From NCBI RefSeq assembly GCF_003595195.1, contig NZ_CP032418.1:756501-820500 (forward strand): a stretch of 64,000 bases of DNA, given 5' to 3'. Source of the DNA: Paenisporosarcina cavernae (lineage in GTDB: Bacteria; Bacillota; Bacilli; Bacillales_A; Planococcaceae). Below are positions 1 through 9,378 of the stretch, in pieces. Made by a program: the position numbers and the translations under genes. A model generated the notes under the pieces. It did not search any database, had not been told where the DNA came from, and worked only from the letters and a program-made list of their open reading frames with translations. How positions within the stretch are numbered: position 1 is the first letter of the stretch; the number at the start of each line of letters is the position of its first letter.

Positions 1-14
1 GGTAGTGGGGAGAA

Positions 15-599
15 ATGTGGCAACGAGAAAATCGAGTACATTCAAAAGAAGTGTACGAAGCAGCAAAAAATGCACTAGAACGTAGAGGTGTTTCCGTAGA
101 AGACATTGCAAAAATCGTCTTGGAAATGCAACTTGCTTATAACGATGGTTTAACGTTAGAGCATTGTGTGGAATCGGTGGACAGCGTGTTAACTAAACGA
201 GAAATGCAACATGCCATATTAGTTGGCGTGGAATTAGATGAGCTAGCAGAAAAGAAACAGCTATCAAAGCCTCTTCAGCAAATTGTCGAGGCAGACGAGG
301 GTTTATTTGGAGTAGATGAAACAATCGCGCTCGGTTCCGTGTTCACATATGGAAGTATCGCTGTAACCACTTTTGGTCATTTGGATAAAAATAAAATTGG
401 TGTGATCAAAAAATTAGATACGAAAAGCGGGAACGGCATCCATACATTTTTGGATGACTTAGTGGCAAGTATTGCTGCTTGTGCATCTTCACGAATAGCA
501 CATCGTACGAGGGATCTGGAAGAGCACCATGAAACCTTTAAAGACATATCTCCAGAGGAAGTTGCGCCTGAGAAAAATGTGGAAGGAACGACCACTTAA
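15..599 (+). CDS. Phosphatidylglycerophosphatase A family protein (YutG-like)
   Basis: The 194-residue protein matches the PgpA/YutG family over its whole length. The family includes enzymes that dephosphorylate phosphatidylglycerophosphate to phosphatidylglycerol, but the Bacillus YutG branch is soluble and its substrate is less certain. Family hallmarks visible are KREMQHAILVGVELDELAEK, the acidic segment EADEGLFGVDE, and the C-terminal block FLDDLVASIAACASSRIAHR. The start ATG sits just behind a GTGGGGAG ribosome-binding site at the window edge. The tail after about residue 165 (acidic, then EGTTT) is not conserved in what I recall of YutG. A spacer of about 100 bp with its own promoter separates it from the TRAP operon. 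Confidence 0.8.
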   Translation: MWQRENRVHSKEVYEAAKNALERRGVSVEDIAKIVLEMQLAYNDGLTLEHCVESVDSVLTKREMQHAILVGVELDELAEKKQLSKPLQQIVEADEGLFGVDETIALGSVFTYGSIAVTTFGHLDKNKIGVIKKLDTKSGNGIHTFLDDLVASIAACASSRIAHRTRDLEEHHETFKDISPEEVAPEKNVEGTTT

Positions 600-630
600 C
601 ACATTACGATCGAAGGACTATTCGTACTAT

Positions 631-661
631 TTGACATTTCTGTGAAATGTAATGGTAAAAT
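631..661 (+). promoter_or_regulatory. Candidate sigma-A promoter of the TRAP operon
   Basis: A perfect TTGACA lies at 631-636 and TAAAAT at 656-661. The spacer is 19 bp, and a TGG immediately precedes the -10 (extended -10). It lies 38 bp before the TAXI lipoprotein start. The long spacer lowers certainty. Confidence 0.45.
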
Positions 662-698
662 GAATATGTAATCATATTTTAAGGGGGTATTTTCATTC

Positions 699-1661
699 AT
701 GAAAACGAAGACAAAAATTATGGCAGCGTTAGGACTATCTGCAACGTTGCTACTAGGCGCTTGTAGTTCAGGTGGCGATGGCGATTATGAATACTTGAGC
801 TTAGCAACAGGTGGAACAACTGGTACATATTATGCACTAGGTGGTTCATTAGCTAAAATCATTACAGACAACACTGATTCAGAAGTAACAGCGGAAGTTT
901 CTCAAGCATCTGCAGCAAACATGACTGCTCTTGATGAAGGGGATGCGGAAATCGCATTCGTTCAAACAGATATTGCGTATTATGCTGCTGAAGGTTTAGA
1001 AATGTTCGATGGCAAAGCAGTCGATTCCATTTCGGCTATTGGTTCGTTATATCCAGAAACAATTCAATTGGTAACAACAGAAGGATCTGGAATTAAAACG
1101 TTTGCTGATTTAAAAGGCAAAAAAGTGTCAGTGGGTGCACCTGGATCAGGTACATTCATCAATGCACAACAATTATTGGAAATACACGGAATGTCAATCG
1201 ATTCTGATATCGATGCACAAAACTTAGACTTTGGTGAATCACAAGAAAGTTTACAATCAGGATCAATTGATGCTGCTTTCATTACTTCAGGTACTCCAAC
1301 AGGAGCTGTAGAAGCATTAAATGCAGTGGAAAAAGTCGTTATCGTACCAGTTGAAGCTGATAAAGCGGAAGAATTAATTGCAAAATATCCTTACTATGCG
1401 ACAGATACAGTAAAATCAGGCACTTACGGATTAACAACAGATGTTCCAACTGTTTCCGTTAATGCGATGCTAGTTGTGAATAAAGATCTTCCAGAAGATC
1501 TAGTGTATGACATGACGAAAGCAATCTTCGAAAACACTGGTGAGATGGCACATGCTAAGGCAGAAATGATTAAAGCTGAAACAGCTTTAAATGGTGTTAA
1601 CATTGATGTTCATCCTGGTGCGCAAAAATACTTCGATGAAGTTGGCGTAGAGAAGAAATAA
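699..1661 (+). CDS. TAXI family TRAP transporter solute-binding lipoprotein
   Basis: This is the extracellular substrate-binding subunit of a tripartite (TRAP) secondary transporter of the TAXI type. A signal peptide ends in the lipobox LLGAC with Cys22, so the mature protein should be lipid-anchored outside the membrane. The TAXI signature is clear near residues 38-50 (LATGGTTGTYYALGG), followed by ANMTALDEGDAEIAFVQTD and the conserved VSVGAPGSGT block near residue 145. The length of 320 residues is typical. A strong AAGGGGGT site precedes the ATG. It heads a three-gene operon with a DUF1850 protein and the fused permease. The substrate cannot be read from sequence; glutamate or other carboxylates are common for this family. 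Confidence 0.92.
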   Translation: MKTKTKIMAALGLSATLLLGACSSGGDGDYEYLSLATGGTTGTYYALGGSLAKIITDNTDSEVTAEVSQASAANMTALDEGDAEIAFVQTDIAYYAAEGLEMFDGKAVDSISAIGSLYPETIQLVTTEGSGIKTFADLKGKKVSVGAPGSGTFINAQQLLEIHGMSIDSDIDAQNLDFGESQESLQSGSIDAAFITSGTPTGAVEALNAVEKVVIVPVEADKAEELIAKYPYYATDTVKSGTYGLTTDVPTVSVNAMLVVNKDLPEDLVYDMTKAIFENTGEMAHAKAEMIKAETALNGVNIDVHPGAQKYFDEVGVEKK

Positions 1662-1719
1662 TACAGGTAGGCGATGGATGAATCTATCCATCGTCTTCTG
1701 TTTTCCTTGGAGTGAGTGT

Positions 1720-2253
1720 ATGAAAAAACGAACATTTGGTATCTTATTTTTCTTGTTAATAGCAATAGTTGGTATAGTGACTCTTCCGTACAAATGGAGT
1801 TTTGTCTTCTACGAACAACGAAATACATCCCCTATCGCTTATCTTCCGTTAGAAAATGACGAGTCATTTCAAATACGCTATACTCATTCTATCCACTTAT
1901 CTGACGTCCTAGAGACATACCTCATAACAAAAGAAAAAGATATACGTGTTTATGGTGTAGAATACGAAGATTTCGCGATTGGAATGCCTTCAAATGCAGG
2001 AGAAGGAGAGACATTTGTCGAAAAAGATGGCAAATATGTTATTACGGGAATGAAAACGGTGATTCCTTCCTTCGATATTTTAGTTGGAGATGTCGATCGA
2101 GATTTATATTTTCTTTATAATGGGTATGAACATAACATGAAAGATTTCTTAGTAAGAGGGAATACATACACTTTACAACTAGACAAGCTTTCATTATTTG
2201 ATCAATGGAAAGGGGAAAACATGCATGGCGGAGAACAAAAATCAGCATCTTGA
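1720..2253 (+). CDS. DUF1850 domain protein of the TRAP-TAXI operon
   Basis: This 177-residue protein has one N-terminal membrane segment (about residues 5-22) and then a DUF1850 domain, recognisable from IRYTHSIHLSDVLETY and GMPSNAGEGETF. An in-frame ATG exists 42 bases upstream, but the ATG at 1720 is preferred because TTGGAGTGAG precedes it and the sequence then begins with a normal signal anchor. DUF1850 proteins recur between the binding protein and permease of TAXI transporters and are presumed accessory subunits; their role is not established. The gene overlaps the permease start by 29 bp, implying translational coupling. Confidence 0.8.
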   Translation: MKKRTFGILFFLLIAIVGIVTLPYKWSFVFYEQRNTSPIAYLPLENDESFQIRYTHSIHLSDVLETYLITKEKDIRVYGVEYEDFAIGMPSNAGEGETFVEKDGKYVITGMKTVIPSFDILVGDVDRDLYFLYNGYEHNMKDFLVRGNTYTLQLDKLSLFDQWKGENMHGGEQKSAS

Positions 2254-4255
2254 TAGGCCGGAAGATTTCGAGCAACTATCAGCAGAAGAACAACAAGAGA
2301 TTTTACAGAAATACGATCCTGAATCGAATACCCGAGATTTAAAAGGGGTCATGCTGAAAGTTGTCTTTTTCGGACTACTTGCTTTCTCTTTATTTCAATT
2401 ATACACGGCAATCTTTGGCCAATTCACTGCCTATTTACAACGTTCCATCCACTTAGGATTTGCGCTATCGCTAATCTTTCTTTTATTCCCCGCAATTAAA
2501 AAAGCAAAAGGGGAAAAGCGAAATAAAATCCCGTGGTATGATTATGTCCTTTCAGGACTATCGATTGTCGTTGGTGCTTACTGGCCAATCATGTACGATG
2601 AACTAGTCTTTCGAATCGGGAATGTTACAACACCAGATTTAATCGTCGGTGTGTTAGCAATCGTTTTAACACTAGAAGCTACTAGACGAGCAGTTGGATT
2701 ACCGATTACGATTATTTCGAGTGTATTTTTATTTTATGCATTTTTCGGTCGGATTTTCCCAGGATTTCTTGGCCATCGTGGTCAAGACTTAGATAATATC
2801 GTGCAATTAATGTTCTTTACATCTGACGGTATCTTAGGTACGCCAATCGGTGTATCTGCAACGTTCATCTTCGTCTTCTTGCTATTTGGTGCTTTCTTAG
2901 TGAAAACTGGGTTAGGACAGTATTTTAATGATCTAGCTGTAGCTTTTGCAGGACATTTAATAGGTGGACCGGCGAAAGTAGCGATTTTCTCAAGTGCGTT
3001 GCAAGGAACGATTTCAGGAAGTTCTGTTGCAAACGTGGTAACTTCAGGTTCTTATACTATTCCTATGATGAAAAAAATGGGGTACAAAAAAGAGTTTGCC
3101 GGTGGTGTGGAAGCTGCGGCTTCGACAGGTGGACAAATCATGCCTCCTATTATGGGTGCAGCAGCATTCCTGATGGTTGAATTCATCGGTGGTGGAATTG
3201 AGTACTGGGATATAGCAAAAGCGGCAGCTATTCCTGCATTATTGTACTTCACTGGAATATGGATTATGACGCACTTTGAAGCGAAGCGTGTCGGTTTAAA
3301 AGGTCTACCGAAGGAAGAGATTCCAAATCGAAAAGAAATTTTGAAAAAGATATATTTGTTAGCACCAATTTTTGGGATTATTGTTTTCTTATTAATGGGA
3401 ATTCCTACAATGCAGGCAGCATTATATGGAATCTTGTTAACGATTATCGTCAGTTGGTTTGACAAAAATACTCGACTTAATTTTAAAGATATGATTGAGG
3501 CATTAGTTGATGGTGCGAGAACAGCTCTTGCAGTTGCAGCAGCAACGGCAGCAGCAGGGATCATTGTAGGTGTTGTTGTAAAGACAGGGCTAGGCTTAAG
3601 TTTAGCTAATGGACTTGTATCTGCTTCTGGCGGAAGTATATTACTGACATTATTTTTTACGATGATTGCTGCAATCGTTTTAGGGATGGGTTCTCCTACA
3701 ACGGCTAACTATGTTATTACATCGACAATTGCTGCACCAGCGATTATTACGTTATTGATGCTTGATATGCCAGATGGCGCATCGGTTCCACTAGTTATTG
3801 CATTATCTGCACATTTATTTGTGTTCTATTTTGGAATCATTGCGGATATAACGCCACCAGTTGCACTTGCGGCATTTGCTGCGGCAGGGGTTTCAGGCGG
3901 AGATCCAATTAAGACGGGTATTACGTCTGCTAAACTTGCCATAGCGGCATTCATTATTCCTTACATGTTTGTATTGTCTCCGGAGTTATTAATGATTGAT
4001 ACGACAGTTCCACAGCTTATTTGGGTGTTATTCACAGCCCTTTCCGGAATGATTGCAATCGGTGCGGGAATGATTGGTTTCTGGTATACAAAAATGTCCT
4101 GGATTGAGCGAATACTTGCTGTTATAGCAGGATTACTGCTCATTTATCCAGAAGGAATTTCAGATATTGTTGGCTTAGTTATGTTTGCTGCATTATTTGC
4201 ATTCCAATTTCTTCGTCGTAATAAAGACAATCCTATCAATACAGCAACTGCTTAA
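2225..4255 (+). CDS. TRAP transporter fused permease subunit (DctQM type)
   Basis: This is the membrane component of a TAXI transporter, in which the small (4TM) and large (12TM) TRAP subunits are fused. At 676 residues it has a soluble acidic N-terminus (about 45 residues) and then many hydrophobic segments to the end. Typical DctM elements include SALQGTISGSSVANVVTSG, AAASTGGQIMPPIMGAAAF, GMGSPTTANYV and ITPPVALAAFAAAG. An in-frame ATG lies at 2198, but the ATG at 2225 is spaced correctly behind AAAGGGGAAA and starts MAENKNQ. Transport would be driven by an ion gradient, with the lipoprotein upstream delivering substrate. Confidence 0.92.
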   Translation: MAENKNQHLDRPEDFEQLSAEEQQEILQKYDPESNTRDLKGVMLKVVFFGLLAFSLFQLYTAIFGQFTAYLQRSIHLGFALSLIFLLFPAIKKAKGEKRNKIPWYDYVLSGLSIVVGAYWPIMYDELVFRIGNVTTPDLIVGVLAIVLTLEATRRAVGLPITIISSVFLFYAFFGRIFPGFLGHRGQDLDNIVQLMFFTSDGILGTPIGVSATFIFVFLLFGAFLVKTGLGQYFNDLAVAFAGHLIGGPAKVAIFSSALQGTISGSSVANVVTSGSYTIPMMKKMGYKKEFAGGVEAAASTGGQIMPPIMGAAAFLMVEFIGGGIEYWDIAKAAAIPALLYFTGIWIMTHFEAKRVGLKGLPKEEIPNRKEILKKIYLLAPIFGIIVFLLMGIPTMQAALYGILLTIIVSWFDKNTRLNFKDMIEALVDGARTALAVAAATAAAGIIVGVVVKTGLGLSLANGLVSASGGSILLTLFFTMIAAIVLGMGSPTTANYVITSTIAAPAIITLLMLDMPDGASVPLVIALSAHLFVFYFGIIADITPPVALAAFAAAGVSGGDPIKTGITSAKLAIAAFIIPYMFVLSPELLMIDTTVPQLIWVLFTALSGMIAIGAGMIGFWYTKMSWIERILAVIAGLLLIYPEGISDIVGLVMFAALFAFQFLRRNKDNPINTATA

Positions 4256-4256
4256 G

Positions 4257-4307
4257 AAAAAACCATGTAGACTCGAGAAAAAATCGAGCCACTACATGGT
4301 TTTTTTC
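4257..4307. terminator. Bidirectional intrinsic terminator
   Basis: AAAAAACCATGTAG (from 4257) pairs perfectly with CTACATGGTTTTTT, with an inner CTCGA/TCGAG stem. Flanking A and T runs allow it to end both the TRAP operon and the convergent kinase gene. Confidence 0.85.
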
Positions 4308-4356
4308 TTGCATGTTAAGCATCATTTCTCAAAAGAAAAATGGAGATATATGTCGT

Positions 4357-5625
4357 CTAATTGGATACAGGTAAATTAATTCGTACGGTAGTTCCAAGGT
4401 TTACTTCACTATCTATCTCTATCGTTCCTCCGTGTTCTGTGATGATTTTTTCAGAAATCATCATTCCCAAACCTGTTCCTTTTTGCTTTGTCGTAAAGAA
4501 CGGTTGAAAAATTTGTTGAAGAACATCTTTTGTCATTCCGATTCCCTCGTCACGAATTGAAACTTGCACTGTTTGAGGTGAAATTCGACTTAAACGCATT
4601 TCTAGTGTGCGACCGCTTTCGGTCGCTTCGATCGCATTTTTAATTAAGTTGATAAACACTTGTTTTAGTTGATTTTGCTCTCCGTACAATTGTATATCTT
4701 TTTCTTCCAAAACTAGCTTTCCTTCAATTCCATGCAAATTTAGTTCAGGTTGGAATAATAAACAAACGTCTTTTAACACATGATCTAACATGAAATGACG
4801 ACGAATAATAGCTTGCGGTTTAGATAACACAAGAAATTCTCCAATGATTAAATTTATTCGTTCGAGCTCCGATTGGATTACTTGTGTATATTCTTTATAT
4901 GAATGATTTGGATCGGAATTCATCATTTGCATAAATCCTGAAATGACCGTCATCGGATTTCGTATTTCATGTGCAACTCCAGCGGCTATCTCTCCGGCGA
5001 GCTGAAGTTTCTCGGATTGGATAATCATTTTTTCCGTTTCTACTTTATAGGAAATATCTCTAGAGATGACGGACATAGCGATCATCTTATCGTTTCGATC
5101 AAAGATGGGGGACAATGAAATTTGGGCATGGAAATAAGTACCATCTTTTTTCATGTCAATCGTTTCAAACATATCAAAACTTTGACCGCTACGAACTTTT
5201 TCTACTCGTTTGTTTGCTTCATCTAAACGTTCTGGAGGAATTAATGGAATTTGTTTTCCAATACATTCGGATCTTTTCCATCCGTATAATTCTTCAAAAG
5301 CAGGATTCACATCGATAATATTTGAGTCTAAATCGAATACAGCGATGCTATCTCGCGCATTTTCAAAAAATAATTGTAAATACCCTTCTTTTGAATATAG
5401 GGCACGTGTTAATGATTCACGCTCCAAACGCATTTTCTTCCAATTGTAGTAGGATAAAATGGATTGAACAATAGCTGTAAATCCGATAAAGATTACGATA
5501 AGTGCAGGAAAGAAGTGGCGACCGTTTTCGACGAATAGAAAGGTGGAGATTGTCACGACAATTCCTACAATGAACAGAATAATAAAGAGCAAGTACTTAT
5601 GTCTATGAAATATTAACTGCTCCAA
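4357..5625 (-). CDS. Membrane PAS-domain sensor histidine kinase
   Basis: This 422-residue kinase has two N-terminal membrane segments (about residues 11-32 and 40-60) with almost no loop between them, a PAS domain (about 82-190), a HisKA dimerisation domain with GVAHEIRNP and phospho-acceptor His219, and a C-terminal HATPase with N, G1 and G2 boxes (INLIKNAIEA, DEGIGM, GTGLGM). The architecture resembles the sporulation kinases KinB-KinE that feed Spo0A, consistent with no response regulator nearby. The start codon is TTG, set by an excellent GAGGTGAAG site; no ATG fits. The signal is probably cytoplasmic or within the membrane. Assignment to a specific Kin protein is not possible. Confidence 0.88.
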   Translation of the reverse strand: MEQLIFHRHKYLLFIILFIVGIVVTISTFLFVENGRHFFPALIVIFIGFTAIVQSILSYYNWKKMRLERESLTRALYSKEGYLQLFFENARDSIAVFDLDSNIIDVNPAFEELYGWKRSECIGKQIPLIPPERLDEANKRVEKVRSGQSFDMFETIDMKKDGTYFHAQISLSPIFDRNDKMIAMSVISRDISYKVETEKMIIQSEKLQLAGEIAAGVAHEIRNPMTVISGFMQMMNSDPNHSYKEYTQVIQSELERINLIIGEFLVLSKPQAIIRRHFMLDHVLKDVCLLFQPELNLHGIEGKLVLEEKDIQLYGEQNQLKQVFINLIKNAIEATESGRTLEMRLSRISPQTVQVSIRDEGIGMTKDVLQQIFQPFFTTKQKGTGLGMMISEKIITEHGGTIEIDSEVNLGTTVRINLPVSN

Positions 5626-5756
5626 TTCTTCACCTCATTTTTCGTTTCTATTCTTCATCATACATGATTTTGTAGTGTCAGAACACGTGGAAATTTGGTA
5701 TGATGAACGGTAGACGTTGAAATAACTGGAAGTTTGGGTAGAATGGAGCGAAGTTC

Positions 5757-7235
5757 ATGCAAACAGCGGATCTTCTTAATAGTATTGTATATAAAAAAAT
5801 AATCGGAACGCTTCCGACAACAATTAGTGATGTAGCAATCGATTCGAGAAGTGTCCAATTTGGGAGTATGTTCATTTGTATCAAGGGATACACAGCAGAT
5901 GGACATGATTTCATTCCTCAAGCGATAGATGCTGGAGCAAAAGTGATTGTCATTGATCAAGATCTAGAATTCTATGATGATCGTATTGCTTACGTGTTTG
6001 TGTCAAATACGACACGAGCTGCAGGGTTAGTAGCTGCGAAGTTTTTTGACTACCCATCTAAAAAAATGACTTTGTATGGTGTTACAGGAACAAATGGTAA
6101 GACAAGTGTAAGTGGAATGATTTATCATTTGCTTCGTAAGTTTGAACATAAAACAGCTTTAACAGGTACAATTGGCTTTACCTTAAACGATGTCCTATAC
6201 GATTCAATGAATACGACCAATGATGTGTTAACCACCCAACAAATGATTCATCAAGCGGTTTCAGAACGGTGCAGCGATATGATTATGGAAGTGTCGTCAC
6301 ACGGCTTGTCATTAGGGCGTCTAACTGGTGTTGAATTTGATGTCGCAATTTTTACGAACTTAACGCATGACCATTTAGATTTCCACGGAACAATGGAACA
6401 ATATGGTCACGCAAAATCCTTATTATTTTCTCAGTTAGGACAAGATTTAACACAAGATAAGCACGCCGTATTAAACGTGGACGATGCGTGGAGCGAAAGA
6501 TTGATGGAAGTCACACCATTTCCTGTGTGGACATATGGCTTGGAAAATAAAGCAGATTTCCAAGCAATCGATATTCAACTTTTACCTGATAAAACGACTT
6601 TCACGATGGTGACACCTTTTGGTAGTTTTCCAATAGAGATGAAGTTACTCGGAAAATTCAATGTGTATAATGCGTTAGCTTCTATCGCTGCACTTTCTGC
6701 GAAAGGATACCCAATAGAAGAATTGGTCCTTTATTTACAACAATTACATCCTGTAAAGGGGCGCATGGAACGGTTAGAGACTGGTTATCCAATTTCGATT
6801 TATATTGACTACGCTCATACCCCGGATGCGATTGAAAAAGCAATTGATGCTATTCGTCCAACCATGACAGCAGGAAAACTTATTTTTGTCATCGGTACTG
6901 GAGGGAATCGTGACCGTACAAAACGCCCTATTATGGCAGAAAAAGCGTCGAAAGCAGACTATGTCATCTTAACAACGGATGATCCACGTTTTGAATCGTA
7001 CGATACAATTTTAGATGAGCTTAAATCCGGAATGGTTCATCCTCATTTTGCTTGTATTGGCGATCGAAAAGAAGCGGTATACCATGCCGTGGAGATTGCA
7101 GATGTTGGCGATACGATCATATTTGCTGGAAAAGGCCATGAAGATTATCAAATTATTGGGAATGAAAAAACACCACATTCAGATGGAGATTTGGCGCTTG
7201 AAGCATTAGCGCAGAAATTTGCGATGAAACATTGA
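5757..7235 (+). CDS. murE: UDP-N-acetylmuramyl tripeptide synthase MurE (probable L-lysine/ornithine type)
   Basis: This Mur ligase adds the third amino acid to UDP-MurNAc-L-Ala-D-Glu in the cytoplasm. It has the N-terminal UDP-binding domain, the ATP loop GVTGTNGKTS (residues 108-117), the central block EVSSHGLSLGRL and HDHLDFHGTMEQYGHAKSLL, and a C-terminal domain with DYAHTPDAIEKAI. It is much closer to the Staphylococcus aureus lysine-adding MurE than to diaminopimelate-adding enzymes, and like that gene it is followed by prfC. The specificity motif at residues 408-411 is DDPR, neither the DAP-type DNPR nor the staphylococcal DNPA. The ATG lies behind ATGGAGCG. An extended -10 (TGGTATGAT, near 5696-5704) precedes it. 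Confidence 0.93.
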   Translation: MQTADLLNSIVYKKIIGTLPTTISDVAIDSRSVQFGSMFICIKGYTADGHDFIPQAIDAGAKVIVIDQDLEFYDDRIAYVFVSNTTRAAGLVAAKFFDYPSKKMTLYGVTGTNGKTSVSGMIYHLLRKFEHKTALTGTIGFTLNDVLYDSMNTTNDVLTTQQMIHQAVSERCSDMIMEVSSHGLSLGRLTGVEFDVAIFTNLTHDHLDFHGTMEQYGHAKSLLFSQLGQDLTQDKHAVLNVDDAWSERLMEVTPFPVWTYGLENKADFQAIDIQLLPDKTTFTMVTPFGSFPIEMKLLGKFNVYNALASIAALSAKGYPIEELVLYLQQLHPVKGRMERLETGYPISIYIDYAHTPDAIEKAIDAIRPTMTAGKLIFVIGTGGNRDRTKRPIMAEKASKADYVILTTDDPRFESYDTILDELKSGMVHPHFACIGDRKEAVYHAVEIADVGDTIIFAGKGHEDYQIIGNEKTPHSDGDLALEALAQKFAMKH

Positions 7236-7270
7236 GATCAATTGCAAATGCGGTTAACAAAATATGAACA

Positions 7271-7330
7271 AAGTGGGAAATAGTTGTGATTATACGAAGA
7301 TTAGAAGTATGACTACCCCACTTAATTTTT
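7271..7330 (+). terminator. Possible stem-loop terminator after murE
   Basis: AAGTGGG at 7271-7277 pairs with CCCACTT at 7317-7323, with an additional AGT/ACT pairing inside, followed by TAATTTTT. The loop is long, so termination would be weak or conditional. Confidence 0.3.
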
Positions 7331-7376
7331 CACTAAGGGATACATTGTATAGTGGTAAGAAAAAGGAGAAATTAGT

Positions 7377-8951
7377 TTGCAAGAGACATTAAAAGATAAA
7401 GTAAACGCAAGACGAACATTTGCGATCATTTCGCATCCCGATGCAGGGAAAACAACGATGACCGAAAAGTTACTCTTCTTTGGAGGAGCTATTCGAGATG
7501 CTGGTACGGTTAAAGCTAAAAAAACAGGAAAGTTTGCTACTTCAGATTGGATGGAAATTGAAAAGCAACGGGGAATTTCTGTTACATCCTCTGTTATGCA
7601 ATTTGACTTTTTAGGCTCTCGCATTAACATTTTGGACACTCCTGGACACCAAGACTTTTCAGAAGACACATATCGAACTCTAATGGCGGTAGATAGTGCT
7701 GTCATGATTGTGGATGCAGCAAAAGGAATAGAAGCTCAAACGATTAAATTGTTTAAAGTTTGTCGCCTCCGCGGAATTCCTATTTTTACGTTTATTAATA
7801 AATTGGATCGACAAGGGAAAGAGCCATTAGAATTAATGGAAGAATTAGAAGAAGTACTAGGGATTCAATCGTACGCGATGAATTGGCCGATTGGGATGGG
7901 AAAAGAGTTTTTAGGCATTTATGACCGTTACCATCATCGGATTGAACAATTTCGTGCAGATGGTCAGGATCGATTCCTCCCATTGAACGAAAATGGTGAA
8001 TTAGCAGTCGACCATTCCATGAAACAAACGTCGTATTATACGCAAGCGCTGGACGACATCATGCTTTTGAATGAAGCAGGAAATGAATTCGACGCAGAGA
8101 AAGTAAAAAATGGAGAAATGACGCCTGTATTTTTCGGGAGTGCATTAACGAATTTTGGTGTTCAAACATTTTTAGAGACTTATTTAGAGTTTGCTCCTAC
8201 GCCTCAACCGCGAAAAACAAATGAAGATGTCAATGTAAATCCAACAGATGATGAATTTTCAGGTTTCATTTTCAAGATCCAAGCTAACATGAATCCTGCC
8301 CATCGAGATCGAATTGCATTTTTGCGAATTGTTTCAGGTAAATTCGAGCGTGGAATGAACGTTACTCTTGCCCGTACAGGCAAAGCGTTTAAGTTATCGA
8401 ATTCGACTCAGTTTTTAGCAGACGATCGTGAAGCAGTGGAAGAGGCTGTAGCAGGGGATATTATTGGTTTACATGATACAGGGAATTATCAAATTGGTGA
8501 TACGTTAACTGGCGGGAAAAAATCATTCCAATATGAAAAATTGCCGCAATTTACACCGGAGTTATTTGTGAAAGTAACGGCTAAAAATGTCATGAAATCA
8601 AAGCATTTTCATAAAGGGATCTTGCAATTAGTGCAAGAAGGTGCGATTCAATATTACAAAACGCTTCATACAGAAGAAGTAATTTTGGGAGCTGTTGGTC
8701 AACTTCAGTTTGAAGTATTTGAGCACCGAATGAAAAATGAGTATAACGTGGAAGTACGTATGGAGCCGATTGGATCGAAAATCGCTCGATGGATCGAGAA
8801 TGAAGGCGATGTAAAAGAATCTATGTCTAGTCCTCGTAGCATGCTAGTTCGTGATCGATTTGATCGCTATGTTTTCTTATTTGAAAATGAATTTGCGATG
8901 CGTTGGTTCCAAGACAAAAATGACTCCATACAATTGTATAGCTTATTGTAA
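7377..8951 (+). CDS. prfC: Peptide chain release factor 3
   Basis: RF3 is the translational GTPase that recycles RF1/RF2 from the ribosome after peptide release. The 524-residue length is standard. The GTPase domain shows G1 SHPDAGKTT (residues 19-27), G2 around [10 protein letters not shown]3 [16 protein letters not shown] and G4 NKLD. Domains 2-3 follow, with [20 protein letters not shown]. It is nearly colinear with staphylococcal PrfC to the C-terminal LYSLL. The start is TTG behind AAAAAGGAG at 7361-7369; no in-frame ATG or GTG fits. A strong terminator follows. Linkage to murE is shared with Staphylococcus; a functional reason is unknown. Confidence 0.96.
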   Translation: MQETLKDKVNARRTFAIISHPDAGKTTMTEKLLFFGGAIRDAGTVKAKKTGKFATSDWMEIEKQRGISVTSSVMQFDFLGSRINILDTPGHQDFSEDTYRTLMAVDSAVMIVDAAKGIEAQTIKLFKVCRLRGIPIFTFINKLDRQGKEPLELMEELEEVLGIQSYAMNWPIGMGKEFLGIYDRYHHRIEQFRADGQDRFLPLNENGELAVDHSMKQTSYYTQALDDIMLLNEAGNEFDAEKVKNGEMTPVFFGSALTNFGVQTFLETYLEFAPTPQPRKTNEDVNVNPTDDEFSGFIFKIQANMNPAHRDRIAFLRIVSGKFERGMNVTLARTGKAFKLSNSTQFLADDREAVEEAVAGDIIGLHDTGNYQIGDTLTGGKKSFQYEKLPQFTPELFVKVTAKNVMKSKHFHKGILQLVQEGAIQYYKTLHTEEVILGAVGQLQFEVFEHRMKNEYNVEVRMEPIGSKIARWIENEGDVKESMSSPRSMLVRDRFDRYVFLFENEFAMRWFQDKNDSIQLYSLL

Positions 8952-8961
8952 GGAACAAGTT

Positions 8962-9004
8962 AACCGTGAAAAGTCCTGTAAGATGGACTTTTCACGGTTT
9001 TTAT
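8962..9004 (+). terminator. Intrinsic terminator of prfC
   Basis: A perfect 15-bp stem joins AACCGTGAAAAGTCC (8962-8976) and its complement at 8985-8999, with an 8-base loop and a T-rich tail. Confidence 0.92.
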
Positions 9005-9378
9005 TTCGACCGATGTGAACGATTATAAAATCGTATTTTGCCTTTATATCATAAAAATTCAGCTGATAGAAGAATGAAAATAGCCAATGGACGGTGAAAA
9101 AAGAGCTTATAAATGTCCATTTAGCGCTGATGTGCCGATTTCCTTAGTGATATTTTGTTTATCACGTTATCCATTTGATCAGCGGCAGAAAAAAGGAATT
9201 GATAGAAGTCTAAAGCTTTGGGAATGCTATTAAAACGGCTAAACTAAAAATAGTAATTTATTGATATTAACCGCCTGTGCACTCGCAAGAAAGTTAACAG
9301 GGTAAGTCTGTTATTATAAGAGTATTTTTCTGAAAATTAAGGTAAACTAGTACTATTCGAATAGAGGGGGAAACACGA
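9005..9378. other. Non-coding stretch upstream of the EAL gene
   Basis: About 370 AT-rich bases without a convincing gene. AATGGAC (near 9087) and GTCCATT (near 9116) form an inverted repeat. A TTATTATAA near 9311-9320, preceded by TTAACA about 15 bases earlier, may be the promoter of the downstream gene. I see no recognisable riboswitch or gene remnant. Confidence 0.4.

Noticed and set aside
3052-3564. 170-aa minus-strand ORF
   Set aside because: It is antisense to the TRAP permease, and no ribosome site is seen.
5658-5960. 100-aa minus-strand ORF across the murE start
   Set aside because: It overlaps the promoter and 5' end of murE and has no recognisable product.
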